Shown here: positions 1-11,325 of the stretch, piece after piece
Layout: every line of letters begins with the position of its first letter
Numbering within the stretch: position 1 is the first letter of the stretch
Assembly (NCBI GenBank): GCA_007570785.1
Contig: ML660774.1
Span: forward strand, 6,477,404 to 6,541,403
Direction: 5' to 3'
DNA: 64,000 nucleotides
From: Antilocapra americana
Taxonomy: Eukaryota; Chordata; Mammalia; Artiodactyla; Antilocapridae
Notes under the pieces: model-generated
Databases searched by the model: none
Seen by the model: the letters and a program-made list of their open reading frames with translations, nothing else
What the model was told of the DNA's origin: nothing
Position numbers and translations under genes: made by a program

Positions 1-380
1 GCTAGGGACCTGGGGCTCAGACCTGGAGGTTAGGAGATTGGATCCAGACTGGCCCCTCGGACTCGGGCGTGTCCTCCCTGAGGTGACCCTTCAGGCAGTG
101 GGAGCAAAAATGAGGAGAGCGGATGGGTTCCCGGCAGCCGGGCCGGTGTCCAGGGGCAGCCGGGCCTGTGCCCGGCCCTCCTCACGCCCCCTTCCCTCCC
201 GGTCCCCTCGGCCTGTCAGGCTCCGGCCTGGGGTGTCTGCCACCCACACCCCGCACACCCGAGGGCTGGAGTGAAATGGCCCGGGAGGGTCAACCCCATG
301 CACTGTGAGCCTGGATGCCGTTCTTGTGCCCTTCCATGCCAGGCAGGCCCTTTTGCTGTTTAAGAATGACTTTACTTTCT
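1..380. other. GC-rich unique sequence, no gene seen
   Basis: The first 300 bases are clearly richer in G+C and in CpG than the rest of the window. Short frames are open here on both strands, as expected in GC-rich DNA, but none shows a recognisable domain or a convincing exon boundary. It could be the edge of a CpG island or of a GC-rich intron segment outside the window. Confidence 0.5.
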
Positions 381-526
381 GTCCCTTCTGGAGAGGGACA
401 TGGCAACCCACTCCAGTGCTCTTGCCTGGAGAATCCCAGGGACAGAGGAGCCTGGTGGGCTGCCGTCTGTGGGGTTGCAGAGTCGGACACGACTGAAGCG
501 GCTCAGCGGCAGCAGTCTCGTCCCTT
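381..526 (+). mobile_element. Bov-A SINE unit, 5'-truncated
   Basis: The tRNA-derived head is missing. The body starts near 389 and runs through the typical Bov-A core to the GTCGGACACGACTGA box around 482-496. A short direct repeat GTCCCTT at 381-387 and 520-526 is a plausible target-site duplication. Confidence 0.85.
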
Positions 527-582
527 GGCTCTATGGTAGATTCTGAAGTAGCCCATGTCTGTACATTACCATATTTAATCTT

Positions 583-830
583 CAATCCTTTGGCCACCTG
601 ATGCGAAGAGCCGACTCATTGGAAAAGACCCTGCTGCTGGGAAAGATTGAGGGCAGGAGGAGAAGGGGATGACAGAGGATGAGATGGTTGGAGGGCATCA
701 CCGACTCGATGGACATGAATTTGAGCAAAGCCCTGGAGATGGTGATGGACGGGGGAGCCTGGCCTGCTGCAGTCCATGGGGTCACAAAGAGTCGGACACG
801 ACTGAGCAACTATGCAACAACAGCAATTCA
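583..830 (+). mobile_element. BovB (RTE LINE) 3' end, 5'-truncated
   Basis: The segment begins at the TGGCCACCTGATGCGAAGAG block, passes through the GGAGGAGAAGGGGATGACAG block and ends in the GTCGGACACGACTGAGCAAC tail. This is the C-terminal end of the BovB reverse-transcriptase ORF plus its 3' terminus. It is a dead 5'-truncated copy. Confidence 0.9.
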
Positions 831-1088
831 GTCTTCACAGAAATTCAGTGAGTTTCTTCTTACCTCCATTTTATAAGAGGCTAAAATTCAGAAAGAGTAC
901 GATGTCAGACAGGTGAGGGGGCAATGCTGAGCTTTTTACCCCAGATCTGCCAGCCTCTGTGCTCCCCCCACCCATTCCTGGGCACCCTTCTTCCTACACG
1001 CTCACTCACTTCTGCTTGGCCCATCGTGGTTCCCCTGTAACCTGCAGGAGCTCTCCTAAGCTTCTTCAATCAGTTTTTTTTCTTCCAG

Positions 1089-1211
1089 TATAAATTTAGG
1101 ACTTCCCTGGTGTCCGTGTTCCCAGTGTAGGAGGCGCAGGTTTGATCCCTGGTCGGGATCATGCGTTGCCTGGTGGGGCCAAAAAAACCCAAAAAACACC
1201 AATATAAATTT
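1089..1211 (+). mobile_element. CHR-2-type tRNA-derived SINE, short copy, with TSD
   Basis: The copy starts with the GGACTTCCCTGGTG head, keeps a B-box-like GGTTTGATCCC, and ends in an A-rich tail near 1180-1200. A perfect 9-bp direct repeat TATAAATTT flanks it at 1089-1097 and 1203-1211. Most of the family's 3' body is absent. Confidence 0.85.
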
Positions 1212-3236
1212 CAGTACAGTTATCTAATAGGGGTTTCTTTCCTTGATTAAACAAGCTTCAAGAGGCCACGGCTGTCCAGAAGGAGACTGTCCAAGGCAAA
1301 CTGTACAATGAAAGGCTTTCCTTCCCACCCACCTCTGCTATTCCTTTTTCCTGCCCAGTCACGTCGTCAGATGTTTGGCCCACAAGAAATTACAGCAAGG
1401 CAGGTGGTCACAGTTCTCAACCCAGAGTGAGAGCAGTGCCGACAGGTATCTGATGCTCCCGCTGGAGACGGTTCCAGCAGGTCTGAAAACCGACCCAATG
1501 AGAGGCCTTTCCGTTTTCTAGGGCCCTCCTCAGTCTCCCTTGGCTCTTTCCATCTGCGCCCCTAGCTTGTGAATGCCTGCTGGGTGAAGGTTTTGTTCTT
1601 TGGCACATTTTAAGTATTGTAAAAGGTGGTGTACGCTGTATATTAAAAAAGGTCTAACAACAATGCAGTACAACTTTGTCCATCAAACGCAGCCTTGGGC
1701 CTTGATTGTTTCCCCAGATATGCAGACATGTACAGCCATGTATTTTGTAAAACCATCTGCCAAGCTTTCCAGGAGAAACGGTTTTTAGCTGCGAGGAGGC
1801 ATCAAGTGTTCAAGTAATTTAACAGTTTTGTGTAACAGTTTCATTGAGCTTCAGCCCCTAAATTGTCACCTACTTGAAAATTATTTGGAATTAAAATAAT
1901 CCGATAATAAATGCAAACTGGCCAGAGTGGGAGAATGTCAGCACGGACATTCTCCTGTGAAACTTTATTTTCTTCTTTTTCTGGGTCAATAAAGCTAATA
2001 AAATATTCTTTCCACCTCCTGATGTTCCCCCCATTTATGTTTTCATATAAATTATTTCTCATCTATGTTCTACTTTCCTTTAAGCCTATTTTGTTTTCCT
2101 AGGCCAAGAGCCTTGGTTAATTTCCTTAGATAAATATCAGTTACCTCTGATAAGAAAAAGCATACTAGAGAGAGTTAAATGGAACCGTTAGCCATCTCAG
2201 TGAACTTGCAATGACAGATAAACAATGACAAAAATACTGTTGTGTGATTGTAAAAACAAAACAACAACAACAAAACAACACTCGGAACAGAAAACTTACT
2301 TCTTGACAAACTGGGTAACAGAAACTCTTGTTTGACTTGTGCGATACACTTCAGAGGGAAGCAAAGAGAAAAATGTACATTTTATGAAAACCATGGTATG
2401 TCAACCAATGGAGCATTTTGTGGATATTACATGATGCGTGGGTACCAGGCACTGTAGGAGACACAAAGACTGCATGTGTTTGGCCCCAGTGCCCCTGGGG
2501 CTCATGGCTTCACCAGGAGCACATGGAAGAGGAGGCTGATGGGTGGGAAGGGTTCGGTCTTGTGCACCCAGGCAGTCTCCCTGCGTTTCTGGATGGTGGA
2601 TAGGTCAGGCTAGCCTGGCTGGATTCTTACCTTGCACTAAGTGTGAGGCCCCAAGTTGGCTTTCTTTCCGGTCTATATGTCCAGAGAGCCATCTCCCTCC
2701 TCATACAGTCTTGGGGGCTGTACAGAAACATGGTGAATAATCCTTGACTCTTAGAGACCCAGGAGGCACTTGATAAAAAGGGGCCAATGTAGACACCGAG
2801 ACTTCAGGCTCACTCCAGGGTCTTGGGATGTCAGTGGTGGGGAATATGTTCCATGGAGCTGAGACATTCTTTGCCACCTGATGATGCTTTGAAGATCTGG
2901 AGCTGATTTTTCATGGAGGGGATGGAGAGGCTGTGGGCGAGGAAGAAAGGGGAGTTTTGTAAGGAGGAGAGAAGAAGATTGAATAGGGCCTTCAGAGTGG
3001 TATAGAGCAAGATGAGCCTGGGGGTCATCAAAAGCTGGTCCATGCCGTGGCCTGTGGTAAGCCTGTGTTGGGGTGGCAGAGGTCAACTCCTAGCCTCCCC
3101 TAGAATTGCCGCACTAGGGAAACACCCTTGCAGTGGGCCTCGAGGAGCCTGAAGCAGAAGGGCGGGGAGGCTTCGCCTCAGGACTGTGTACAGTTGCCCC
3201 CTGGTGCAGGAGTCTGAACTGGAAGGGGTTTTGCAG
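1212..3236. other. Unique sequence, no gene seen; CAA-rich patch
   Basis: No open frame above about 110 aa and no recognisable domain. A short CAA-rich patch lies at 2252-2280. The rest is ordinary AT-balanced mammalian non-coding DNA with no ruminant SINE. Confidence 0.5.
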
Positions 3237-3237
3237 G

Positions 3238-3470
3238 TGTATGTAGGGGCTTCCCTGGTGGCTCAGTGGTAAAGAATCCACTTGCCAGTGCAGGAGATGT
3301 GGGTTTGATCTCTGGGTTGGGAAGATCCCCGGGAGGAGGGAATGGCAACCCACTGCACTATTCTTGCTAGAGAATCCCAGGGACAGAGGAGCCTGGTGGG
3401 CTACAGTCCGTGGGGTCACAAAGGGTTGGCCACGACTTAGGGACTAAACAGCAACAGCAACAGATGTATG
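3238..3470 (+). mobile_element. Bov-tA SINE, near full length
   Basis: The tRNA-like head GGGCTTCCCTGGTGGCTCAG starts near 3247 and is followed by the Bov-A body, ending in a (CAACAG)-type tail near 3462. TGTATG at 3238-3243 and 3465-3470 is a possible short target-site duplication. The 101-aa reverse-strand frame over it is a SINE artefact. Confidence 0.92.
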
Positions 3471-3899
3471 AGGACTGATCTGCCCTGCCGGCCGGGCTTG
3501 GAGGGTGCCCCCTCTCCTCCCCATGCCCCTTGCCCCAGGCCTTGATGTAAAGCCGTGATCACTTGCTTCCGTTGCTCTCCTCTGGGACAGCTTGAAACCT
3601 CAACTTGGGCAGATGGGGAGCTGCTGGGGGCCTGACTTTGCGGGGCCGAGGCATCCAGGGGAGTTAGATCTCCTCACTCAGCAGTGGAAGCTGCTCTGGG
3701 CGCCTCGGTAGAGGTGGGTGGGAGACAAGCAGTGTTTAGGGAAGGCGGTCTGGCCACAGGGTGACATAGTGAGGAGGGGGCGGGGGAAGTGATGGGTCAT
3801 TAAAACTGATGGCCTTTTCAGCCTCGGCACTTCTGGGTCATCTTTGACTTCCTCCTCTGACATTCCCTGTTTGTCTCCCTGGAAGTTCTTCATGTTTGG
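3471..3899. other. Unique, moderately GC-rich, no gene seen
   Basis: A 106-aa reverse-strand frame spans part of this stretch but shows no recognisable domain and no splice or promoter context. I see nothing else in it. Confidence 0.45.
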
Positions 3900-4050
3900 T
3901 TCACAGCCAACTACCCAGGGAGCACGTGAAAAACAGATTCCGGGGCTCCATTCCCAGGGCCGGGAGCGAGCCTGGGAATCTGCATTTTCAGTTTGCATCC
4001 CAGGCTATCCTAGTGTGGTGGGACTGAGGAGCACTTTTGAGAAAACTGAC
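3900..4050. mobile_element. Old hAT-type MER fragment (MER5/MER20-like)
   Basis: The pair of blocks CTGGGAATCTGCATTTT (about 3973-3989) and GCACTTTTGAGAAAACTG (about 4031-4048) matches the closing part of nonautonomous hAT-Charlie elements. Terminal inverted repeats are too decayed to mark the ends. Confidence 0.55.
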
Positions 4051-4299
4051 CTGGTTGGTAGTCAGGGTCTATCAGGCTTGGAGTTTCTTTCTTCTTTTTT
4101 GCCTTTCTGATCAGCCCCTTCCTTCTGTTTTCCCTGCCGCTGTCCTCCCGGCCCCCCTGCCCTCCCTCCCCGCTCACTGTTCTCTTCCCAAGCCGGCTCC
4201 TGTCGGAACCTCGGGGCAACCCCAGGCGGTCCATCCTGTTCGCCTGGTTCTAGGGTCTCCTGTCTGTCCGCTGCTGGCCTTAGAGGCACGGCTCTCTTC

Positions 4300-4395
4300 C
4301 TCTTGCTGAGAAACCTTCACTGACCTCCCTGCTAAGTAAGTAGTGACCCCTTGCCCTCCATTTCTTTGCATTTCTGCAGCTTCTGTTCCCCACAC
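4300..4395 (+). mobile_element. Possible L2 LINE 3' fragment
   Basis: The phrase AAACCTTCACTGACCTCCCTG followed by pyrimidine-rich text resembles the L2 3' end. It is weak and based on a short stretch, so it could be chance. Confidence 0.35.
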
Positions 4396-4734
4396 TGCTT
4401 AGTTATGGGGATGTGTCAGCTGTCAGCGTGTCAGAGGAGCCCAGGCTTTGAATCTGGTAGCCGACTCTCACCTCCATTTTTTGTGCTGCAAAACCGGTCC
4501 TGCAGGGTTTCCTGAGATAATTCCCGGAAAGAGACTGAGTTTAGTGCTTAGTACTAGGATGTGTTTATTCCACTGTTGTTTCTTCCTCTTTTCCTCATGT
4601 GTCGTGAATCCCCAGCTGGACCAAAACACCCTCAATAGACAAACAGCGTGCTTTCTGTTCCCCTCTCTTCTCAGCGTTGAGCTTAGTTGACTCGATAGAT
4701 AATAATAATACAGAAAGTAGTCACAGAAGCAACA

Positions 4735-4985
4735 GTGGTGGTAATGTTAATAGCAAATGGATAAAGTATTTGTGATGTGCCACACAAATAGAGCATTACT
4801 GTTACAAATAGAGCATTACATAGAGCATTACTCATTGCATCTTCTCAGCAAAGCTTTGAGGTAGGTGCTGTTATGGACGCGTGATGAGCAGAGCGGGGCA
4901 CAGAGAGGTTGCGGGACTTGCCCAAGGTCACCCAGCTGCCCAGGCTTTGAATTTGAACTGAGAAAGCCTGACTGCCACCTCTGTA
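4735..4985 (-). mobile_element. MIR SINE
   Basis: The block GGCACAGAGAGGTTGCGGGAC followed by CTTGCCCAAGGTCACCCAGC (about 4898-4936) is the MIR core read on the reverse strand. The upstream part (4760-4860) matches the MIR 3' region and contains a local three-fold iteration of TAGAGCATTAC at 4789-4832. Confidence 0.85.
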
Positions 4986-5048
4986 CTCTAATAGCACTTA
5001 AGTAAGAAAAAAAGCCCATTTTACTTATGTGAAATATGTTGATCATAT

Positions 5049-5415
5049 ACAGAAAGAGAGGGACGCATACAATGAATTCCTATTTAGGCTGCTTCAGTGA
5101 TCATCACAATTTCCTCCCTGACTTTATCTGTATCCCCACCCCCTCCTCTGTCTCCACTTTGTATTATTTTGAGGCAAATCCTGGACATATATCCTCCCTG
5201 TAAATACTTACGTACTTCTCTCTAAATGATGGATTTCTTACTATAATCACAATGTCTTTATCACACTTATGAGTGTTATCAGTTGTTCCTTAATCTCAAC
5301 TCTTCAGTTTGTGCTTAAATTTCTCTGATGATTGCATTAGTTTTTTTTTCACAATTCATTGGTTCACATCAGGATCCAACCAAAAGATAGCCCATTTTTC
5401 ATGATGATCTTTAAA
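5049..5415 (+). mobile_element. Old L1M-like LINE fragment
   Basis: Motifs such as GTATTATTTTGAGGCAAATC, TATCACACTTATGAGTGTTA and ATCAGGATCCAACCAAAAGA appear in the order seen in an ancient L1-lineage repeat. A related copy lies at 52010-52330 in the same orientation. Subfamily not assigned. Confidence 0.5.
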
Positions 5416-6639
5416 GCAGAATACCCGAAGATGTCTCCTTATTGAGTTTAATTCAGCAGATATTTATCACATGTCTGTGTTTTGCAAAGCTCACCATGAG
5501 GGTGATGAAAGATATTTTCTGGGAACTGTCAACCGGCTGTGGTGACTGACAGGATTCAGAAATGGCAGAGGGCATTGGCTTGTTTTGCTTCTAAGGTTGC
5601 AAGCTTGGAGTGAGCGATGCAGGTATAGAAGGCTTGACGGAGAAAGGGAAGGTGGAAAAATGAAACAACCCCAGGAAAAATGTGATGGCTCTGGCTTGTG
5701 GTTTGTATTTAGAGCTTAAAATCACGTTCTGTCCTACACGTATACTGTCTGCATTCCATTCTTCATCTCTGACTTTGCACTCGATTCTTCTTGCAGGGGC
5801 GACTTGGACGTCATGATGCTGGCTTTGTTTTCCTTGAAAAAAGTCTTGATAGAAATTTAGGGGTGAGCTTAATGACGATTGTGTCTTTGAGTAAAGTAAA
5901 TAAGTGTGTGTGTGATGGTGGTGGGGGGAGGGTAAAATCCACGCATTTCAGTGGCTTAATCCCAGTGGTGACAGATTCAAATTTTTAGGTAGTGCTTTTA
6001 TTGTTCCGTCTGGCTCTAATGGAGGGGAAAATGTCTTGTCAAATGAGAAAAGCATTCAGAGAACGGGAAAAATTAAATTCTGTGCAAGATTTCTGTTTGT
6101 TTTGAGATTATTTGTCCCTTTGTTTTGAGGGCCTTTCTAACTTCAAAGTGATTTACCTTGAGTTTGATGGAATCGGGCTTTAAAAGTAGGCTGAGAAGCA
6201 TGTATATGCTATAAAATCTACTGCTGGGACTTGCTGCTGCAAACATGTGAGTTTCATCAAGTAGATTTAAGTTGGAACAGGCATAAGAAAGAAAACAGTT
6301 TGATTTGGGTGCCAACTGGGAGATGAGAATAGTAATTTGCTTATTTCAGCTGTTTTATTCAGTAGCACTTATAAAGTTGACTGATTTCCTCCACAAATAT
6401 TTTGCCAACTTCCATTAAGAAACAAGAGATTTTAGGAATAAACTTTTACTCTTTTCCTATCCAAAGAGGTGGTTTTCAGTTTTTTTGAAAAAAAAAAAAA
6501 AAACTATCACATTTTTCTTTGGCTAGAGAAATTCTATTTGAATTCATGTGTGAATCATTTTTCATACTCATTAAAAGTTATTTATAAAACTGAATCATGA
6601 AACTACTGACTTTTTGGTGAGACAGTTAATCAGATGTGC
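5416..6639. other. Unique AT-rich sequence, no gene seen
   Basis: No domain-bearing frame. A run of 16 A follows TTTTTTG at 6488-6503. The remainder shows no recognisable repeat. Confidence 0.5.
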
Positions 6640-7340
6640 TTTTAAAATTTTAAGTATACTTGATTTATAATTTGTGTTAGCTTGATTCAGTTATATATAC
6701 ATTTTTTTCAGATTATTTTCCATTATAGGTTATTAGAAGATATTGAATAGCCCTGTGTTATACAGTAAATCATTGTTGCTTATATAATAGTTTGTATATG
6801 TTAACCTAATAGTCCCAGTTTATTTCCCCTTCTTTTGGAAACCGTAAGTTTCTTTACTATGTCTGTTTCAGTTTTGTATATAGACTCATGTGTATTATAT
6901 TTTAGATTCCACAAATGAGTAATAGCATGTAACATTTGCCTTTCTTTACCTGACTGACTTAGTGTGATCATCTCTAGGTCCATCCATGTTGCACAAATGG
7001 CAATATCTCATTCATTTATATGGTTGGATAACATTCCACACCGCCAAACTACATCTCCTTAAATCAGTTGTCTATTGATGGGTACTTGGGTTGTTTTCAT
7101 GGCTTGGCTGTTGTAAATAGTTTTGCCTGAACATTGGGGTACGTGTATCTTTTTAAATTAAAAATGTTGTCTTTCTGGCTCTATGCCGAGGAGTGGGATT
7201 GCTTGGTCATTTGGTAATTCTATTTTTAGCCTTTGAAGGACTCTCCATACTGTCCTCCATAGAGGCTGCACTAATTTACATTCCCAACAACAGTGCTGGA
7301 GGGTTCCCTTCTCTCCACACCCTCTCATAATCTGCTGTGA
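6640..7340 (-). mobile_element. L1 LINE 3' end (ORF2 C-terminus and 3' UTR), 5'-truncated
   Basis: Read on the reverse strand, the 7080-7330 part is the end of L1 ORF2, with blocks such as CAATCCCACTCCTCGGCATA. The 6640-7000 part is the ruminant L1 3' UTR, including CCATTATAGGTTATTAGAAG on the plus strand. Many substitutions show it is an old, inactive copy. No clear target-site duplication was found. Confidence 0.88.
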
Positions 7341-7964
7341 ATTGAACGTAACTTCAGATCTGTAAGTTATTTTTGAAATATTAAAAATATTAATCTCTAT
7401 ATTCCATATTCTCTCAATGCTTTGGGATTGAGTTGTAGAAGTGGCAGAGAGAAAAAAGAGAAAGCATGGAAAAAGTGTGTTTCTTTTTCCTATTAAAACT
7501 CTCAGTCCATTGTCATTTTATTGCCTATCTTTCTCTTTATTGTAGCTCTTTCCAACATTAAGATCTCACCAGTATTTATAGTTCTAGAAAATTTTAAATA
7601 ACTTGAAAATTCCTGTAAGCAGGAAGATTATTAATTTTTCCTCATTTTCTTATGTGTGTGTTTTTTAAACTGTAAGTCCCTGGGACCAGTAACACAACAC
7701 CTTCTAAATTTCATATGGAAATCAGTCCCTGGTCACCGTATCTGAGCCCCCGCCCCTCCTGATTCCAGACCTTTCTCTGGGCTTGCAGTCACGTAAGCCA
7801 AGATCCCCTCTGCAATTTTAAGCCAGCTCGACTTGGGAGTTTCTGTTACTTGCAGCCAAAAGCACTTACTGCACTTTATAAACAGATCTGCTTCCTGATG
7901 GAAATGAAACGGAGTAATTGTCTTCTCTGGGTCAAGGAATTTATACTCCCAAACAGACATGAAG
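7341..7964. other. Unique AT-rich sequence, no gene seen
   Basis: No recognisable repeat or coding signal. Short frames up to about 100 aa on both strands show no domain. Confidence 0.45.
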
Positions 7965-8080
7965 AAAAGGGAACAATTATTGAACACCTGCTGTGTGTCA
8001 GGCACAAATGCAAGGTGTTTTTACAGACATTTTCTTCGTTAATCCTGAAGGTGGGCATCATCGTACCTCTTGGCCTGTTC
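7965..8080 (-). mobile_element. MIR 3' fragment
   Basis: TTGAACACCTGCTGTGTGTCAGGCAC (7979 onward, read in parts) and the following ATTTTCTTCGTTAATCCTGA match the MIR 3' end in reverse orientation. Confidence 0.7.
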
Positions 8081-8766
8081 CTGCCGCAGTGAGTGATGTG
8101 GGTGCTGTTGGCCCTGTGGACCACGTTTCCCATGGTTGCTGGAGTGAGGCTGGTTTTGACTGTCTCTGGGCTATCCATGGATCTTTACTCAACTGTGGGC
8201 ATATGGCCTCATGGAGGTGGTGCTGTTTGCGGTGACTGTGTGGCAAGGACTAATCTCACTTCTGCCCCTAACAAAAGGTGTGTCGGGATCACCTGGTGCC
8301 TTCTGACTGGCTTTTCTGCCAACTTGTTTTCTTTGCACAGAGTAGTAGAAAGCTGGGCCAGATGTAACTTGCTTTCTGACTGTAATTAAAAAATTTCCCA
8401 CCCATTGGCCAAATGCAAGCAGAAGTGACTTATTAAATTCTCAGCTAGCTGGAGTGCTTTTCAGATGTACTGAGGGATTATGTTATAGGTCATGGTATGG
8501 CTTTCTGTATTCCACAGGGCAGTGAAATAAAACTGTGACTGAATACATCTTCCTTTGGGGGGAAAAAAAACGGGACAAAACCTGTTGAGTGAAGGTCTAA
8601 GTGCTGGGATTGGGAGGGGCCGTCAAGTCTGTCTCTGAGCCCCGACCTTGGGAGTGACTTCACCTTTGACCTTGCTGTCTTAGCGCGGGGCTGGTCTGGC
8701 CTGGCTGTTTGTTGTTCCTCATGTGGAAGTTTGATGAAGTCTTTGAGGGTGATGTAGGGCCCTCTG
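8081..8766. other. Unique sequence, no gene seen
   Basis: A 98-aa plus-strand frame (8093-8389) and overlapping reverse-strand frames are open here but carry no recognisable domain. I see no repeat apart from an A-run near 8562-8569. Confidence 0.45.
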
Positions 8767-8950
8767 GCTTTCCCTGGTGGCTCAGATGGTAAAGAATCCG
8801 CCTACAATGCAGGAGGCGCAGGAGACCCAGGTTCGATCCCTGGGCCGGGAAGATCCCCTGGAGGAGGAAATAGCAGACAGAGGACCCTGGCAGGCCACAG
8901 TCCGTGGGGTCACAAAAAGTCGGACACAACTGAAGTGACTTAGCGCACAA
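8767..8950 (+). mobile_element. Bov-tA SINE with internal deletion
   Basis: The head and tRNA-like part are intact (8767-8860). The body jumps from GGAGGAGGAAATAG directly to CAGACAGAGGACCC near 8876, so roughly 35 bases of the usual middle (the CACTCCAGTATTCTTGCC block) are missing. The 3' GTCGGACACAACTGA box is present near 8920. Confidence 0.9.
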
Positions 8951-9342
8951 GAGAGCACAGGGCTTCTGTGGTGGCTGAAATTAGCTGGGCGGAAAAACGC
9001 ATCTTTTTTCATCCTAGCCAGCGGCTCATGGACAAGAGATGAGTCGTGTTCTTCGCTCACCCCTGAAGGGCAGTAATTAAGGATCCTCTTCCAAGAATAG
9101 GAAATTTGTTACGGATTCAGTGTCACCTGATCCACCACCAACCCGTCTGGGAGAGTCACGCTGATAGAGGACTCTTGAATGAGAGGGTTACGGTTCATGA
9201 ACTGCCCAAAAGGCGGTTCTAACAGGTAGGGCTGCATTTTTGAAAATAAGATCTTTTGGTGAGCTGCCTGTAATTACATAGTTAGTGCAGTAAAGTTGTT
9301 CTCAGTTCAGAAGTCCCCTCTCAGGTTTAGATCAGTCCTGGA

Positions 9343-9585
9343 CAGGGCTTCCCTGATGGCTCAGTGGTAGAGAATCCGCCTGCAATGCAGGAGACTCAGG
9401 TTTGATCCCCGGCTTGGGAAGATCCCCTGGAGGAGGGCATGGCAAGATCCCCTGGAGGAGGGCATGGCAACCCACTCCAGTATTCTTGCCTGGAGAACCC
9501 TATGGAGAGAGAAGCCTGGTGGGCTACAGTCCAGGGGGTTGCACAGAGTTGGACACAACTGAAGCGACTAAGCCGCAGCAGACAG
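9343..9585 (+). mobile_element. Bov-tA SINE with internal 25-bp tandem duplication
   Basis: A full-length Bov-tA in which the 25-base segment at 9419-9443 is repeated exactly at 9444-9468, so AAGATCCCCTGGAGGAGGGC occurs twice head to tail. The rest of the body and the GTTGGACACAACTGA box are normal. Confidence 0.93.
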
Positions 9586-10213
9586 GCCTTAGGAGGGCTG
9601 TGGGACTCTGGGTCCGCCCCTTTCAGGGGAGATGCCCCAGAACTAGGCTGAACCTCAGGCTTGAGCAGCCTGCGGTCTCTGGAGGCTGTGGGATTCTGTC
9701 TGCTGGGCGGAGAGGGGGGCAGCAGCGGGGGGGGGGGGGAGCCGGTTTCCCTGGGAGTTGTTTGCTGCCAGCAGGCAGAGGAGAGGAGAGGCCACGAGAG
9801 GCAGGATACAGACGGTGAAAAGGTTGGCCTTTGAAAACGCATGCACAGAAAACCATATGTGCACGAGGAAAGTTTGGACAGGAAAGGAGCTTGGCTATTT
9901 GTCTGTCCTCATTTCTGCCCCTGGTTCTGCCTTGAACTTGGACGCTCTTCCCCCTGGTGCTGCCAGATTGGAGTCCCTGTCAGGAAATGGGGTGAGACCA
10001 TCCCTGAAAGCGCCAGTAATTGTGCCATCATGAAAATTAGGTTCTGATGACCCTGGTGGAAAACTGAGAAAGATGTAAATGTTTGGTGATTCTCAGACTT
10101 CAATTATGGGGAAAAGGATGGGCTAGAGATAATTTGTTTGATGTTGGAATTTTGTGGTGAAGAGTTAACTGACCCATCAAATAAAAACTCAACTGTTGTA
10201 AAAGAACCAGAAC
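9586..10213. other. Unique sequence with G13 run, no gene seen
   Basis: The part at 9600-9830 is GC-rich and holds a run of 13 G at 9727-9739. The 148-aa reverse-strand frame that covers it runs into the SINE at 9396-9585 and is not a gene. A run of 19 T sits at 10214-10232, just past this stretch. Confidence 0.5.
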
Positions 10214-10261
10214 TTTTTTTTTTTTTTTTTTTAATGGCCATACTTTCAAAGCCTATGTGAT

Positions 10262-10398
10262 AGGTTTTATTTTTTTCTTTATTTTTGGCCCTGTTGCTTG
10301 GCACGCAGGATCTTGGTTCCCAGACCAGGGATCAAACCTGCGCCCTCTGCACTGGAAATGCTCTGAGTCTTAACCAGCAGACCACCAGAGAAGCCCCT
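10262..10398 (-). mobile_element. CHR-2-type SINE, 5'-head complete
   Basis: The reverse strand reads the GGGGCTTCTCTGGTGGTCTG head (10378-10397), then GCAGGTTTGATCCCTGGTCT, and ends in a T-rich block on the plus strand at 10266-10285. No clear target-site duplication. Confidence 0.85.
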
Positions 10399-11120
10399 TA
10401 AAAAAACCTTTTAACCAATTTTTTTTTATCCCGTTCTTTGTCACTTTTTGTCTCTTTGGCCCCAGGTGCCCTGTTGTAACTTCTGAGTCTTTGCTTTGCA
10501 TGGTTTTTGGCTTGTTTGTGTATTTTTTACAACTCTGCCCCTGTCCTCCCTGATAAAAATATTATAAACATGAGATAACCTTGAATTCTTTTTTTCATCC
10601 CAGGCTAATAGCAGTTTAGCCAAAGCAGTTACAAAGAGTGATGTGAGAGTATGTTGTTGTCACAAGATCCAGACATGAACGTCCTTCCTCCAGTTACAGC
10701 CAGCTGGGCCTCCTGGGACAAACCCTGTGTGACCCCGTGTCTCACTGTTGACATCTGTAGAATAGCTGTGATAGTGTTCTTGGCTTTACAGGAGAGGACC
10801 CATTTGGGATTTTGCAGAGTGGGCTAACAGGCTGGAGAGCCAGAGATGAGCAGGTTTTGCTGTCTGGACTCCAGAGCCAGTCTGGAAGCAGAGTTCCTGC
10901 TTTTTCAGGGAGCCTCAGTCTTTTTCTCTGGAGGCTTCTAGTGCCTGGATGAGGCCTGCCCATATTATGGAGGTTCATCTGCTTTACTCAGAGTCTATGG
11001 GAAAAATGTTAATCACATCTAAAAAATACTGTCACAGCATCTAGACTGGTGCTTGACTAAGTATCTGGGTGCCATGGCCTACTCAGGATGGCGTGGTACC
11101 ACCGAGTTTAACATTCTCCT
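10399..11120. other. Unique sequence, no gene seen
   Basis: No recognisable repeat and no frame with a domain. The reverse frames of 60-78 aa here look random. Confidence 0.45.
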
Positions 11121-11263
11121 TGTTGCTCAGTCGCTCAGTCGTGTCTGACTCTTTGTGACCCCATGGACTGCAGCACACCAGGCTTCCCTGTCCTTCACCA
11201 TCTCCTGGAGTTTGCTCAAACTCATGTCGGTTGAGTTGGTGATGCCATCCAACCATCTCCTTT
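11121..11263 (-). mobile_element. BovB 3' terminal fragment
   Basis: On the plus strand the fragment reads CAGTCGCTCAGTCGTGTCTG, then CACCATCTCCTGGAGTTTGC and GATGCCATCCAACCATCTCC. This is the reverse complement of the last about 140 bases of BovB. Confidence 0.9.
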
Positions 11264-11305
11264 ATGTATGCAAAAATAGTTTACAAATTATGCAATTTTC
11301 CTGGT

Positions 11306-11325
11306 CGTCACTAGAGGGCACTCTG
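11306..11325 (+). promoter_or_regulatory. CTCF-like motif
   Basis: TCACTAGAGGGCACT fits the core CTCF consensus (CCASYAGRKGGCRSY) at every position but the first. It lies in sequence I do not recognise as a repeat. Motif match only; occupancy is unknown. Confidence 0.45.

Noticed and set aside
583..620. CTCF-like word in BovB 3' ends (CAGGTGGCC on the reverse strand)
   Set aside because: Several consensus positions mismatch, and the same word recurs in every BovB copy here.
3262..3310. tRNA gene in Bov-tA and CHR-2 heads
   Set aside because: The A- and B-box-like words belong to SINE promoters; no cloverleaf can be completed.
9396..9842. 148-aa reverse-strand proline-rich frame
   Set aside because: Its C-terminal half is the antisense of a Bov-tA; the rest is GC-rich sequence with no domain.
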